Of a DNA stretch of 55,542 nt, positions 8,329 through 17,002 are shown in pieces. The position numbers and the translations under genes are program-made. The notes under the pieces were generated by a model, which did not search any database, had not been told where the DNA came from, and saw only the letters and a program-made list of their open reading frames with translations. Source of the stretch: Candidatus Gastranaerophilales bacterium. Its GTDB lineage: Bacteria > Cyanobacteriota > Vampirovibrionia > Gastranaerophilales > Gastranaerophilaceae. How positions within the stretch are numbered: the stretch's first letter is position 1; each line of letters starts with the position of its first letter. The stretch is taken from contig CAJUKY010000014.1 in the NCBI GenBank assembly GCA_910587055.1, positions 1 through 55,542 on the forward strand, written 5' to 3'.

Positions 8329-11223
8329 TTAATTACTCCAATCAATTACCACCATTCCGTTTGCACCGTTACCGCCGGGGTATGCTTGGTTTTCTTTAAC
8401 GCTTCCTCCTCCGCCTCCACCACCTGTTTTTCCTGCATTTTTACCGTTACCCGTGGATGAAGCTCCGTTACAATTACCGTTAGGCATACTGCCTCCACAT
8501 CCTCCAAGTCCCATTAAACTATCAAACAAAGGACATATTTCTTCGGTTATACTTCCCCCTATACCTCCATACTCATCAGTACCATCTTCACCTGATACGG
8601 AATTATTTATATAATTAGGACTCTTACTTGCGCAATTTCCTCCATCAGCACTTCCCGTAATATTATTACCCTCGTTATCTTTACAATAATTACCGCCCTT
8701 ACCATGAACGGAACTGCCGGGATATCCGCCTTCTCCTCCCTTAGCCCTTGCTTTTATTCCTTCATTTGTTGTAATAAAGCTATCTTCACCGTTATTACCT
8801 TTTAATCCAAACTGTCCTTCAACACCATTTTGTGTTGTAAGTATTTCACTTGCTTTCCCGCCTTTACCGACAGTTATTTGTATCTTAGTACCGGGAGTTA
8901 CCCATACACTATTCTCATTTACAATCTGACCACCAGCCCCCCCACCGCCATTAGTACTTCCCCATTCAATGTATATATACCCGTTAGCACCTTTACCGCC
9001 ATATCCTGCCGCAGCAGAAAAACTGCCGTTTACTATGCCTCCTCCACCTCCACCGCCTGCACCATAATTAGTAGATACAGCATCACTTCCGTTAGCCTCT
9101 GCACCACCTCCGTTACCGCCTCTGTATAAAGTGCCGTCTAATCCGTACAGTTGTCCTCCTTTACCGCCACCTGCACCGTTAGAATATGATTTAGCACTTC
9201 CGCCATTCTCTCCACCGCTATGAAAATTAGTCTTTTTCCAATTTACATATTTAACAACATTACTTCCAACAGTAGCACTTGTTGTCTTTACTCCTCCGCC
9301 AACACCATATGTATTATTAATATATGTTTCATTATCAGATGATTCATATTTACCGCCTTTACCTCCTGATACAGATATTAAAGCAGTAGCCCCAACGGAG
9401 ATAGATGTATCTCCCCCGTTATTACCGTTTTGTTCATATGCTGTGATTGCAGAACCTCCTTGTCCTACATTAAAGTTAAGTTTTTGTCCGGGAGTCACAC
9501 TTATCTCTCCAATCCATATCTGTCCTGCACCACCGCCTGCACCAGAATTTACAGTTTGATAGTATTTACATTGAAATACATTAGAACCCCCGTAAGTTAT
9601 ACGCAGACGACCGTCTTTACCGGCATATGCACCTGCGTTACCGCCATTACAATAATTGTTTCCAAAAACAGTTGATATGACACCTCCACCGCCTTTAACG
9701 TTGCCACAATATGCTGCTGTTACATCCCCACGGCAGCCGCTATTGCCACCATAGCCACCTCCACCTCCACCGCCATAACCGTTCCAAGTAGAGCCTGTGC
9801 CGGAATTCCCTTTGCCTATACCTATTAAACTGGAGTAAAGCGCCCCGCCAGAACCTGCGCTGGTTTGCATTACATCCTGATTAGTACAAGCACCGCCAGC
9901 ACCGCCACCTCCGCCACCATAGCCACCTCCACCTCCGCCACCGCCTGCTCCGGCTGTGCCGCCTGTTGCGTCGTTGCGATAGAGCCTTGCGCCACCTCCG
10001 CCGCCACCTCCGCCAACTTGTAATAAAATATTACCGGCTATGGGTAGATTATCGCTGCCCAAAGCACCGGAAGTTAAAATTGTGGTAGGGCCACCACCTC
10101 CTGCACCCCCTAAGGCGTGACCAAAGGCTGAGGTGCCTTCACCGCCGCCCCCGCCACCGCCCCCGCCGCCCCAAAGGCCACCCCTGCCGCCTGTGCCGCC
10201 CTGTCCCCATCCGGAGTGGGCTGCCCCTTGTCCACCGCTGCTCAGTGCGAGGCCTTTTCCATCACCTCCATTACCCCCGTTTGATAAATTATAGCCCCAG
10301 CCTCCGGTTCCGCCATATGTGCCTCCGCTGGCGCCGCTGGCACTAACATTGCCAGAGCCTTGACCCCAGTTCCCAGCTCCATATTTTGCTGTATTGCCCC
10401 CTCCGCCTACAGCTATTACTAAATTTGGACTAGTTAAATCTTTAAATACTGCATCTTTTATGTATCCGCCGGAACCGCCCCCGCCGCCACCTTGCTCATA
10501 TGAATTTGTGGAGGCATTATTTGTTCCTGCAGCTTTATTTGCCCCGCCCCCGCCGCCTCCACAGGCAGTAACTTTAAACATATATCTTCCGGGGGTATAT
10601 TTATTGGGCATTGTTATTGAGGCATTATTAACTTCTGATACAAGATTCCAATAATCTATACCGGAGTTTTTACATTTAACATATATATCAGGAATTCTTG
10701 CACCGTTAAGCGTCACATTTGTTTGCCCGACACCATAATCCGTACTTGTTTCCGTAGCTTCAGGAAAACTGTCATAATGTACAAGGTTACCATTTCCCCC
10801 ACTGGCACCACCACCTCCTGCGCCAATCATAAATACTCTTAATTTAGTAACACCGTTAGGAACTGTCCAATTATTTGTAGTTGATGTAAATTCTTGATAA
10901 CCGTAACTTGCTCCTCCCCCTGCTCCTCCCCCGCCGACAGATGTTACTTTAATTATATTAACTCCATTAGGAACAGACCATTCAAAATCCTCATAGAAAG
11001 TACGGGAATAATCACTCTTACTCCCACCGCCAATACTATTTACATTAACATTATCATTAAACCTTCTTGTCATTACGGGAGCAAGGGCTGCTAAAAGCAA
11101 TGATGCTACAAGGAGGGCCATGAGCATTTCAACTAATGAAAAAGCCGGTTTTTTAAATTCAGCCGAAAATTTACAGGGCTGAAAACCTTTTGCGCCGGTT
11201 GCGCACAACAAATTTTCTTTCAT
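8329..11223 (-). CDS. Giant glycine-rich prepilin-like protein
   Basis: A 964-residue protein with a prepilin leader (KKPAFSLVEMLMALLV; likely cleavage A27/F28, Glu at +5) and about 20 hydrophobic residues. At least three glycine-rich domains follow. Their starts look like 'FEWSVPNGVNIIKV' and 'WTVPNGVTKLRVFMIGAGGGGASGG'. Their ends look like 'GRLRITYG', 'GYIYIEWG' and 'GMVVIDWS'. Glycine runs of up to about ten occur. The gene is complete, with an AAAGG box 7 nt before the ATG and a terminator after it. It is a paralogue of 1-1731 but lacks that gene's leader insertion. It is presumably assembled or exported by a type IV pilus-like machine and exposed as a large low-complexity fibre or adhesin; that role is inference. 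Confidence 0.9.
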   Translation of the reverse strand: MKENLLCATGAKGFQPCKFSAEFKKPAFSLVEMLMALLVASLLLAALAPVMTRRFNDNVNVNSIGGGSKSDYSRTFYEDFEWSVPNGVNIIKVTSVGGGGAGGGASYGYQEFTSTTNNWTVPNGVTKLRVFMIGAGGGGASGGNGNLVHYDSFPEATETSTDYGVGQTNVTLNGARIPDIYVKCKNSGIDYWNLVSEVNNASITMPNKYTPGRYMFKVTACGGGGGGANKAAGTNNASTNSYEQGGGGGGSGGYIKDAVFKDLTSPNLVIAVGGGGNTAKYGAGNWGQGSGNVSASGASGGTYGGTGGWGYNLSNGGNGGDGKGLALSSGGQGAAHSGWGQGGTGGRGGLWGGGGGGGGGGEGTSAFGHALGGAGGGGPTTILTSGALGSDNLPIAGNILLQVGGGGGGGGARLYRNDATGGTAGAGGGGGGGGYGGGGGGAGGACTNQDVMQTSAGSGGALYSSLIGIGKGNSGTGSTWNGYGGGGGGGYGGNSGCRGDVTAAYCGNVKGGGGVISTVFGNNYCNGGNAGAYAGKDGRLRITYGGSNVFQCKYYQTVNSGAGGGAGQIWIGEISVTPGQKLNFNVGQGGSAITAYEQNGNNGGDTSISVGATALISVSGGKGGKYESSDNETYINNTYGVGGGVKTTSATVGSNVVKYVNWKKTNFHSGGENGGSAKSYSNGAGGGKGGQLYGLDGTLYRGGNGGGAEANGSDAVSTNYGAGGGGGGGIVNGSFSAAAGYGGKGANGYIYIEWGSTNGGGGAGGQIVNENSVWVTPGTKIQITVGKGGKASEILTTQNGVEGQFGLKGNNGEDSFITTNEGIKARAKGGEGGYPGSSVHGKGGNYCKDNEGNNITGSADGGNCASKSPNYINNSVSGEDGTDEYGGIGGSITEEICPLFDSLMGLGGCGGSMPNGNCNGASSTGNGKNAGKTGGGGGGGSVKENQAYPGGNGANGMVVIDWSN

Positions 11224-11305
11224 AATTAACCTTTACGATAAACAACTAATAAACAACTTCTCTGATTTCAATATATCATATCACAAAAGCATTATCAAGG
11301 GAAAT

Positions 11306-12025
11306 TTATATATTTGTCCCGTCTTTATTGTCTTTAATGTTTTTAAAGGCTTTTTTTGCTCCTTCGCTTTCTTTTGCAAGGTTTATTACAAAATCAATAG
11401 CCTCAATATCCCGATGGATTGCTTCTTTTAAAGATAAAATTTCTTCATAGCTTAATAATTCAACATTTGAATCCAATTCATAATCAAAGATTTTCTTGAA
11501 TTTTTCCTGCGCTTCATCATCAAATCCGGGCAAACCCATTCTGTAGCCGTACCATTTATGGAATTGATGCGCCATATTGTAAATATTAACTTGCCCTGTG
11601 CTTAAAACAAACATAGGCACTGTTTTAAAGGCAAATTTCCTTTCAAGAACAATATTTAAAACAATAGCGTTTATGCCCGTTACAGGTGTTATAAAGCCTT
11701 CCTGCTCGCCTACAAGTGTTAAAAGTTTTTTAGCATATGGAATTTTGTAAACTTTTGTGCCGTTTTGTTCAATAAAATTAAGAAGTTCATTCGGGGTTTG
11801 TAAATTTTGTTTAACAATTTCTTTAACTTCCTTATTTAAGATTTTTTTGTTTTGCTCGGTTTTTGAATTTAAAGTAAGTTTTACCCCCGCTTGAGTGTGA
11901 GTTTTTGTGGTGGAATTTGATACAGAGTATTTAACATTTGCAAGATGCTTTTTATATTTTTTTTCGTAAAATTTTTCCTGACAGATGAAAATCCATTCCG
12001 TAATTTTTTTTATTAATTCTTCCAT
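11306..12025 (-). CDS. Conserved protein of unknown function
   Basis: A 239-residue protein with a GGAG box before the ATG. The N-terminal 90 residues are charged (Lys-rich, helical). The middle and C-terminal parts are more ordered: 'GFITPVTGINAIVLNIVLERKFAFKTVPMFVLSTGQVNIYNMAHQFHKWYGYRMGLPGFDDEAQEKF'. There is no signal peptide or clear membrane helix, apart from a moderately hydrophobic stretch around 'INAIVLNIVL'. I do not recognise the family. It is followed by the second prepilin gene, and a palindromic repeat separates it from pgk. Confidence 0.65.
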   Translation of the reverse strand: MEELIKKITEWIFICQEKFYEKKYKKHLANVKYSVSNSTTKTHTQAGVKLTLNSKTEQNKKILNKEVKEIVKQNLQTPNELLNFIEQNGTKVYKIPYAKKLLTLVGEQEGFITPVTGINAIVLNIVLERKFAFKTVPMFVLSTGQVNIYNMAHQFHKWYGYRMGLPGFDDEAQEKFKKIFDYELDSNVELLSYEEILSLKEAIHRDIEAIDFVINLAKESEGAKKAFKNIKDNKDGTNI

Positions 12026-12054
12026 AAGTGCTCCGTTAAAAATAGTTTAACTTT

Positions 12055-12145
12055 GTCATTGCGAGCAAAGCGAAGCAATCCAGGAAAAATTAAGAATACT
12101 GGATTGCCACACTCCCGTTGGTCGTTCGCAATGACAACCAACGGG
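12055..12145. repeat. Intergenic inverted-repeat element (GTCATTGCGA...GCAATCCAG family)
   Basis: Left arm 12055-12083 (GTCATTGCGAGC...GCAATCCAG) and right arm 12099-12135 (its imperfect complement) enclose an AT-rich centre. The right arm is the copy most like the insertion in the first prepilin gene (33 of 37 identical). Its outer end nests in a second hairpin, CCCGTTGGT (12114-12122) with ACCAACGGG (12137-12145), followed on the plus strand by ATTTTTTAT. That second hairpin could stop antisense transcription running towards pgk. Elements of this type are small non-coding dispersed palindromes (MITE/RPE-like). Confidence 0.8.
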
Positions 12146-12177
12146 ATTTTTTATAAGTGACAACCATAAAATATTTT

Positions 12178-13374
12178 TTACTTATCATCCAATGCTGCAA
12201 CACCGGGAAGCACCTTGCCTTCAATAAATTCTAAGCTTGCGCCGCCGCCTGTTGAAACATGGGTGAAATCTTCCGCTTTTGCAAATTTCTTTGCTGCTGA
12301 AACTGAATCACCGCCGCCTATTACACTTGTTGCACCATTTTTGGTAGCTTCAACTATAGCGGCCAGTACTGCTTTTGTACCTTCAGCAAATTTCGGGTTT
12401 TCAAAAGCGCCCACAGGGCCGTTCATAAGGATTGTTTTTGATGATTTTAAAACATCAGCAAATGCTTTTCTTGATTCTTCGCCTGCATCAACCCCTTCAA
12501 AACCGTCAGGGATTTCGTTGATTTTAACAAATTTGTTTGTGCCGTTTCCTGAAAAATCATCCGTAACTAAAACATCAGTAGCCATAACAAGTTTAACGCC
12601 TTTTTCAGCCGCTTTTTTCTCAATAGCTTTAGCAACATCAAGCTGGTCGTCTTCGCAGATTGAATTACCGATTTTACCGCCGTTAGCTTTAACAAATGTA
12701 TAAGCCATACCGCCGCCGATAATCAGGTTATCTACTTTATCGATTAAATTTTCTAAAACACCGATTTTGGATGAAACTTTAGCACCCCCAACAACAGCTG
12801 TGAAAGGTCTTGTCGGGTTATCAAGTGCCTGTGATAAGCATCTTAATTCTTTTTCCATTAAAAGCCCTGAAACAGCAGGTTTTAAAACTTTTGCAAGCTT
12901 AGCGGTTGAAGCGTGGTTTCTGTGTGCTGCACCGAACGCATCATTTACATAGAAATCACCCAGTTTTGCAAGTTCGTTTGCAAAAGTCATATCATCATCT
13001 TTTGCTTCTTCTGCTTTGTAATATCTGATGTTTTCTAAAAGTGCAACTTGACCTTCTTTAAGTTCTTCAACCATTTTAGGAGCATCTGCAACGTCAGGAA
13101 TGAACATAACATCTTCACCTAAAACTTTTGATAAATATTTTGCAACGGGTGCAAGTGTAAATTCAGGATTTTTTTCGCCTTTCGGTCTGCCTAAGTGAGC
13201 CATAAGGATAATTTTTGCACCTTTGTCTTTAAGGTAGTTTAAAGTAGGCATAATAGCCTGAATTCTGGTATCATCGGTTACATTTTTGTTTTCATCTAAA
13301 GGTACGTTGATATCAACACGTACAAGGGCTTTTTTACCTTTGATATCCCCTAAATCTTTAATTGATTTTTTCAT
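12178..13374 (-). CDS. pgk: Phosphoglycerate kinase
   Basis: A 398-residue full-length PGK, the glycolytic and gluconeogenic enzyme that interconverts 1,3-bisphosphoglycerate plus ADP and 3-phosphoglycerate plus ATP. Family motifs: 'KKALVRVDINVPLDENKNVTDDTRI' at the N-terminus, 'LMAHLGRPKGE', 'FVNDAFGAAHRNHASTAKL' written here as YVNDAFGAAHR, 'AVVGGAKVSSKIGVLENL', and the C-terminal nucleotide motif 'VIGGGDSVSAA..HVSTGGGASLEFIEG'. The start has AAAAGGAG 8 nt upstream. It is monocistronic here and not linked to gap or tpi. Confidence 0.97.
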   Translation of the reverse strand: MKKSIKDLGDIKGKKALVRVDINVPLDENKNVTDDTRIQAIMPTLNYLKDKGAKIILMAHLGRPKGEKNPEFTLAPVAKYLSKVLGEDVMFIPDVADAPKMVEELKEGQVALLENIRYYKAEEAKDDDMTFANELAKLGDFYVNDAFGAAHRNHASTAKLAKVLKPAVSGLLMEKELRCLSQALDNPTRPFTAVVGGAKVSSKIGVLENLIDKVDNLIIGGGMAYTFVKANGGKIGNSICEDDQLDVAKAIEKKAAEKGVKLVMATDVLVTDDFSGNGTNKFVKINEIPDGFEGVDAGEESRKAFADVLKSSKTILMNGPVGAFENPKFAEGTKAVLAAIVEATKNGATSVIGGGDSVSAAKKFAKAEDFTHVSTGGGASLEFIEGKVLPGVAALDDK

Positions 13375-13444
13375 AAGAAATTACTCCTTTTAAAGTATCC
13401 ATTTGAAATCATTATATTAAAAAGAAAAGTAATCTTCAATGTTT

Positions 13445-13621
13445 TTAATCATCTTCAAGGATTTTAAATATTTTATTGAGATTTAAGCTTAATTCCTTTA
13501 CAATGCACTCCAGACCGATATTTTCATCAGCACTTTCAAAATATGTTTCTAAAAATTTTAAAAGAGATTCTATTGCATAAAGTTCTGCTTCTATTTCATG
13601 TATCTGTATTGTAGTTTTCAT
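13445..13621 (-). CDS. Small acidic helical protein
   Basis: A 58-residue protein starting at the ATG at 13621 (MKTTIQIHEIEAELYAIESLL), chosen for the AGGGA box upstream. A GTG at 13678 would add 19 residues and lacks a clear RBS. The sequence is Leu/Glu-rich and predicted to form two helices, possibly a coiled-coil dimer. No family recognised. It is divergent from the XRE regulator at 13691 and may be its target or partner. A similar small helical protein beside regulators occurs at 33183-33353. Confidence 0.55.
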   Translation of the reverse strand: MKTTIQIHEIEAELYAIESLLKFLETYFESADENIGLECIVKELSLNLNKIFKILEDD

Positions 13622-13690
13622 GATAGTTTCCCTAATTTTTTTAACCAAATGGTTGTTCAATAGTTTAGAGTTTACCACTATTCTTAAAAT

Positions 13691-13909
13691 ATGACAAGCT
13701 TACAGAAGAAATATAAAAATAATGTTATAAAGAATATTAAATTTTATAGAAAAAAACTAGGCTGGACACAGGAGGCATTAAGCGAAAAACTTGGTATTCA
13801 TCCTGTTTCAGTTTCAAGATATGAAAATGGTGACAGAGACATAACTCTGAATATATTGTTAAAGATTGCAGAAGTTTTTAATATCCCGCCAGAAAAACTT
13901 TTTGATTAA
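13691..13909 (+). CDS. XRE-family helix-turn-helix regulator
   Basis: A 72-residue single-domain Cro/CI-type protein: 'IKFYRKKLGWTQEALSEKLGIHPVSVSRYENGDRDITLNILLKIAEVFNIPPEKLFD', a textbook HTH_3 with the recognition helix around VSVSRYENG. It has no effector domain, so it probably represses its own divergent promoter region. The last 4 nt of the gene overlap the 3' end of the convergent rfbA. A TTGTTC lies at 13653-13658, and the AT-rich bases just upstream of the ATG could be a -10, which would make the leader very short. Confidence 0.85.
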   Translation: MTSLQKKYKNNVIKNIKFYRKKLGWTQEALSEKLGIHPVSVSRYENGDRDITLNILLKIAEVFNIPPEKLFD

Positions 13910-14790
13910 ACCTTCGCAAGGCTTGTCTGTTCTACTATTTTTCTTATATACGCGCCGTAGCCGTTGTTTTTGTATTTTTGGCTTAGTTTTAAAAGCTGTA
14001 TGTCGTCAATATATCCCATTCTATAGGCTACTTCTTCAATACAGGCGATTTTCATACCTGTGTTAATTTCCATGGATTGAACAAAATTGCTTGCCTGCAA
14101 TAAGCTTTCAAAAGTTCCTGTATCAAGCCATGCAAAGCCTCTGCCGAGTATTTCCACATCAAGTGTTTTGTGCTTTAAATAAATATTGTTTAAATCTGTG
14201 ATTTCTAATTCACCGCGTGCAGAAGGTTTCAGGGTTTTTGCAAATTCAACCACGTGATTATCATAGAAATAAAGCCCTGTAACAGCGTAATTTGATTTAG
14301 GATGCTCGGGTTTTTCTTCAATGGAAACAGCCTTATTATCATTATCAAATTCTACTACGCCGAACCTTTGCGGGTCATTTACCTGATACCCGAAAACCGT
14401 TGCCCCTTTTGTTTTTGTGCCTACAGCTTTTAACATTGAAGAAAAGCCGAAGCCGTGGAAAATATTATCTCCTAAAATCAAAGCAACAGGAGAATTTTGA
14501 ATAAAATCTTCAGCTATTAAAAAACTGTCTGCAATACCTCTTGTTTCGGTTTGAACAGCATATGAAAATTTAATACCGAGATCTGAACCGTCCCCTAAAA
14601 CTTTTTGAAAATTACCGAGATCGTTCGGGTTTGAAATTATTAAAATATCCTTAATTCCTGCAAGCATAAGGGTTGTGATAGGATAATAAACCATCGGTTT
14701 ATCATATACGGGAAGTAAGATTTTTGAAATAGGAAGGCTTGCCGGATATAATCTGCTTCCGGCACCCCCTGCAAGAATTATACCCTTCAT
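13906..14790 (-). CDS. rfbA: Glucose-1-phosphate thymidylyltransferase
   Basis: A 294-residue RmlA/RfbA, which makes dTDP-glucose from dTTP and glucose-1-phosphate, the first step towards dTDP-rhamnose and related sugars. Signatures: the N-terminal nucleotide motif 'KGIILAGGAGSRLYPAS', 'PISKILLPVYDKPMVYYPITTLMLAGI', 'LILGDNIFHG', 'EKPEHPKSNYAVTGLYFYDN' and 'GRGFAWLDTGTFESLLQA'. The start overlaps the end of galE by 4 nt, so the two are translationally coupled. No rmlB, rmlC or rmlD is in the window. It supplies activated sugars for surface polysaccharide. Confidence 0.95.
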   Translation of the reverse strand: MKGIILAGGAGSRLYPASLPISKILLPVYDKPMVYYPITTLMLAGIKDILIISNPNDLGNFQKVLGDGSDLGIKFSYAVQTETRGIADSFLIAEDFIQNSPVALILGDNIFHGFGFSSMLKAVGTKTKGATVFGYQVNDPQRFGVVEFDNDNKAVSIEEKPEHPKSNYAVTGLYFYDNHVVEFAKTLKPSARGELEITDLNNIYLKHKTLDVEILGRGFAWLDTGTFESLLQASNFVQSMEINTGMKIACIEEVAYRMGYIDDIQLLKLSQKYKNNGYGAYIRKIVEQTSLAKV

Positions 14791-15842
14791 AATATTGCCT
14801 TTCTGCTGAAATTTTCCTGAACTTTATTTTCTTTGTTTTGTAATATCTTTAGAATTTTTTCCCATTCATTTGCATTTTTAATTGAATTTTCAAGCGGAGT
14901 TTGCGATTTCCACCCTATGACAGTATTTGCAAGCTCAGGATTTGCGATTAATTTTGCAGGGTCTCCTTCACGGCGCGGATGATTTTCCAGAGGGATTTCT
15001 TTTTCAAGAGTTTTTTCAACCGCAGAGAATATTTCTTTTACGCTTTGTCCGTCTCCTGTACCAAGATTTATTATTGTGCTTGTATTTTCTTTTAAATATT
15101 CATAAGCAAGAGTGTGTGCGTGTGCTAAATCACATACATCAATATAATCTCTGACGCAGGTGCCGTCTTTTGTATCGTAATCATCCCCAAAAAGCTTAAA
15201 TACCTTGCTTTCATCAGCTTTTAGAATATTCGGTACAAGATGTGTTTCAATATCATGCCATTCGCCTGAAACGCCGTCTTTATCAGCGCCTATAACATTA
15301 AAATATCTGAAAATTGCATATTTTAAGCCGTATGCTTTAGCATAATCTTTAATTGCAAATTCCATGGCAAGTTTTGTGTTGCCGTAGGGGTTTACAGGTT
15401 TTTGAGGGTGTTTTTCATCAATAGGAACGTACTCCGGTTCACCGTATGTGGCGCAGGTAGATGAAAATACTATTTTTTTAACATTATTTTCAACCATTGC
15501 GTTTAAAAGGCTGATTGAACCTGTAACATTGTTATTATAATATTTTTTAGGGTCAATAACACTCTCGTTTACAAGCGAGTTCGCTGCAAAATGGATAACA
15601 CAGTCGATTTTATATGTGTTAAAAAGTACATTTAAAGCGTATGTATCTCTTATATCGGCATTTATGAAATCAATGAAATTACCGTTAACCTCTTCTTTTG
15701 AGGAAAATTCTTTTAATCTTTCAATAATTTCCATATGTCCTGTTGAAAGATTATCAAGAATGATAACGTCATAGCCTTGTTTTATAAAATCTATGGCACA
15801 ATGTGAACCGATATATCCTGCGCCGCCCGTAATAAGTATCAT
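14787..15842 (-). CDS. galE: UDP-glucose 4-epimerase
   Basis: A 351-residue extended SDR from the ATG at 15842 (MILITGGAGYIGSHCAIDF). That start has AAGGA 8 nt upstream and begins directly at the Rossmann strand; an upstream extension overlapping recA is unlikely. Motifs: GGAGYIGSH NAD site, 'FAANSLVNESV', 'FSSTCATYGEPE', the catalytic YGNTK, and 'RYFNVIGAD'. It interconverts UDP-glucose and UDP-galactose. It starts 22 nt after the recA stop and is coupled to rfbA, which gives a recA-galE-rfbA run; placing sugar-nucleotide genes behind recA is unusual. Confidence 0.95.
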   Translation of the reverse strand: MILITGGAGYIGSHCAIDFIKQGYDVIILDNLSTGHMEIIERLKEFSSKEEVNGNFIDFINADIRDTYALNVLFNTYKIDCVIHFAANSLVNESVIDPKKYYNNNVTGSISLLNAMVENNVKKIVFSSTCATYGEPEYVPIDEKHPQKPVNPYGNTKLAMEFAIKDYAKAYGLKYAIFRYFNVIGADKDGVSGEWHDIETHLVPNILKADESKVFKLFGDDYDTKDGTCVRDYIDVCDLAHAHTLAYEYLKENTSTIINLGTGDGQSVKEIFSAVEKTLEKEIPLENHPRREGDPAKLIANPELANTVIGWKSQTPLENSIKNANEWEKILKILQNKENKVQENFSRKAIL

Positions 15843-15864
15843 ATTAAAATCCTTATTTTTAGCC

Positions 15865-16923
15865 CTATTCTTTGTTTGCAAGTTTTTCTCTTACTTTTTG
15901 TTCAATTTCTTTCAAAATTTCAGGGTGCTCTTCAAGAAATTCTTTTGATTTATCACGGCCCTGACCCAGTTTTTCTTCATTATAGCTGAACCAAGCACCT
16001 GCTTTTTTAACTATTTCCATATTAACGGCAACATCAAGAGTATTTCCTAAAGCGCAGATGCCTTTGCCGTAAACAATGTCAAATTCTGCTGTTCTGAAAG
16101 GAGGTGCCACCTTATTTTTTACTACTTTAACGCGCACCCTGTTTCCGATATCTTCACCGTCTTTATTTTTAACTGAATCAAAGCGGCGGATATCTAAACG
16201 TACGGAAGCGTAGTATTTAAGCGCATTACCGCCGGTGGTTGTTTCGGGGTTGCCGTACATAACGCCGATTTTTTGTCTTAACTGGTTGATGAAAATAACG
16301 GTTGTATTTGTTTTGCCTACAATACCGGTTAATTTTCTTAAAGCTTTTGACATAAGTCTTGCCTGAAGACCCATCTGCTGTTCATCCATTGCTTTTTCAA
16401 TTTCAGCTTTCGGAACAAGAGCCGCAACGGAGTCAATAACTATAACATCAATTGCGCCTGAGCGAACAAGTTCTTCCGCAATTTCAAGCGCCTGTTCGCC
16501 TGTATCGGGCTGAGATATTAATAATTCATCAACATTTACGCCCAAATTTTTAGCGTATTCAGGGTCAAGCGCGTGTTCTGCATCCACAAACGCTGCAATA
16601 CCGCCTTTTTTCTGTGCTTCTGCTACGATATGCTGTGCAAGAGTAGTTTTACCGCTTGATTCGGGGCCGTAAATTTCAATCACCCTTCCTCTGGGCACGC
16701 CGCCTACACCGAGTGCTATATCAAGAGCGAGAGCACCTGTGGGGATACAATCCACGTTTACTGATGATTTATCACCAAGGCGCATAATGGAGCCTTTTCC
16801 AAAATCTTTCTCAATTTTATCAAGCGCCATTTTAAGGGCTTTATCTTTCCCTTCTCTTATTGCGGCTTCTTCTTTTGTTTCTTTAACTTCTTTTTCAGCT
16901 TTTGTTTTGGTTTCTGCTGCCAT
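15865..16923 (-). CDS. recA: RecA recombinase
   Basis: A 352-residue RecA. Walker A GPESSGKT is at residues 86-93. Other motifs are 'VDAEHALDPEYAKNLGV', Walker B 'VIVIDSVAALVPKAEIE', 'QARLMSKALRKLTG', loop 'FINQLRQKIGVMYGNPETTTGGNALKYY' and 'KVVKNKVAPPFRTAEFDI'. The N-terminus has about 20 extra charged residues (MAAETKTKAEKEVKETKEEA) compared with E. coli RecA. A GGAG box precedes the ATG by about 10 nt. It catalyses homologous strand exchange and activates LexA cleavage. It heads the apparent operon with galE and rfbA. No obvious SOS box was seen upstream. Confidence 0.98.
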   Translation of the reverse strand: MAAETKTKAEKEVKETKEEAAIREGKDKALKMALDKIEKDFGKGSIMRLGDKSSVNVDCIPTGALALDIALGVGGVPRGRVIEIYGPESSGKTTLAQHIVAEAQKKGGIAAFVDAEHALDPEYAKNLGVNVDELLISQPDTGEQALEIAEELVRSGAIDVIVIDSVAALVPKAEIEKAMDEQQMGLQARLMSKALRKLTGIVGKTNTTVIFINQLRQKIGVMYGNPETTTGGNALKYYASVRLDIRRFDSVKNKDGEDIGNRVRVKVVKNKVAPPFRTAEFDIVYGKGICALGNTLDVAVNMEIVKKAGAWFSYNEEKLGQGRDKSKEFLEEHPEILKEIEQKVREKLANKE

Positions 16924-16989
16924 TTTATAAAACTCTCCTCTTTTAAACCGGTGTAAACAATTTCACTATACTTTCATTTTAATTCATTA

Positions 16990-16995
16990 TATAAT
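16990..16995 (+). promoter_or_regulatory. -10 element of kdsA, leaderless type
   Basis: TATAAT lies 7 nt before the ATG at 17003, and no ribosome binding site lies between. The wording TATAATAAATTCTATG is almost repeated at the GT11 gene (42393-42408). The -35 region is weak. Confidence 0.6.
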
Positions 16996-17002
16996 AAATT
17001 CT

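Noticed and set aside
9700..10580. Dense short repeats that look like a tandem or CRISPR-like array
   Set aside because: They are runs of glycine codons in coding sequence with no constant repeat length or unique spacers.
12215..12703. Plus-strand ORF opposite pgk
   Set aside because: Antisense shadow of a highly conserved gene with no RBS or recognisable protein features.
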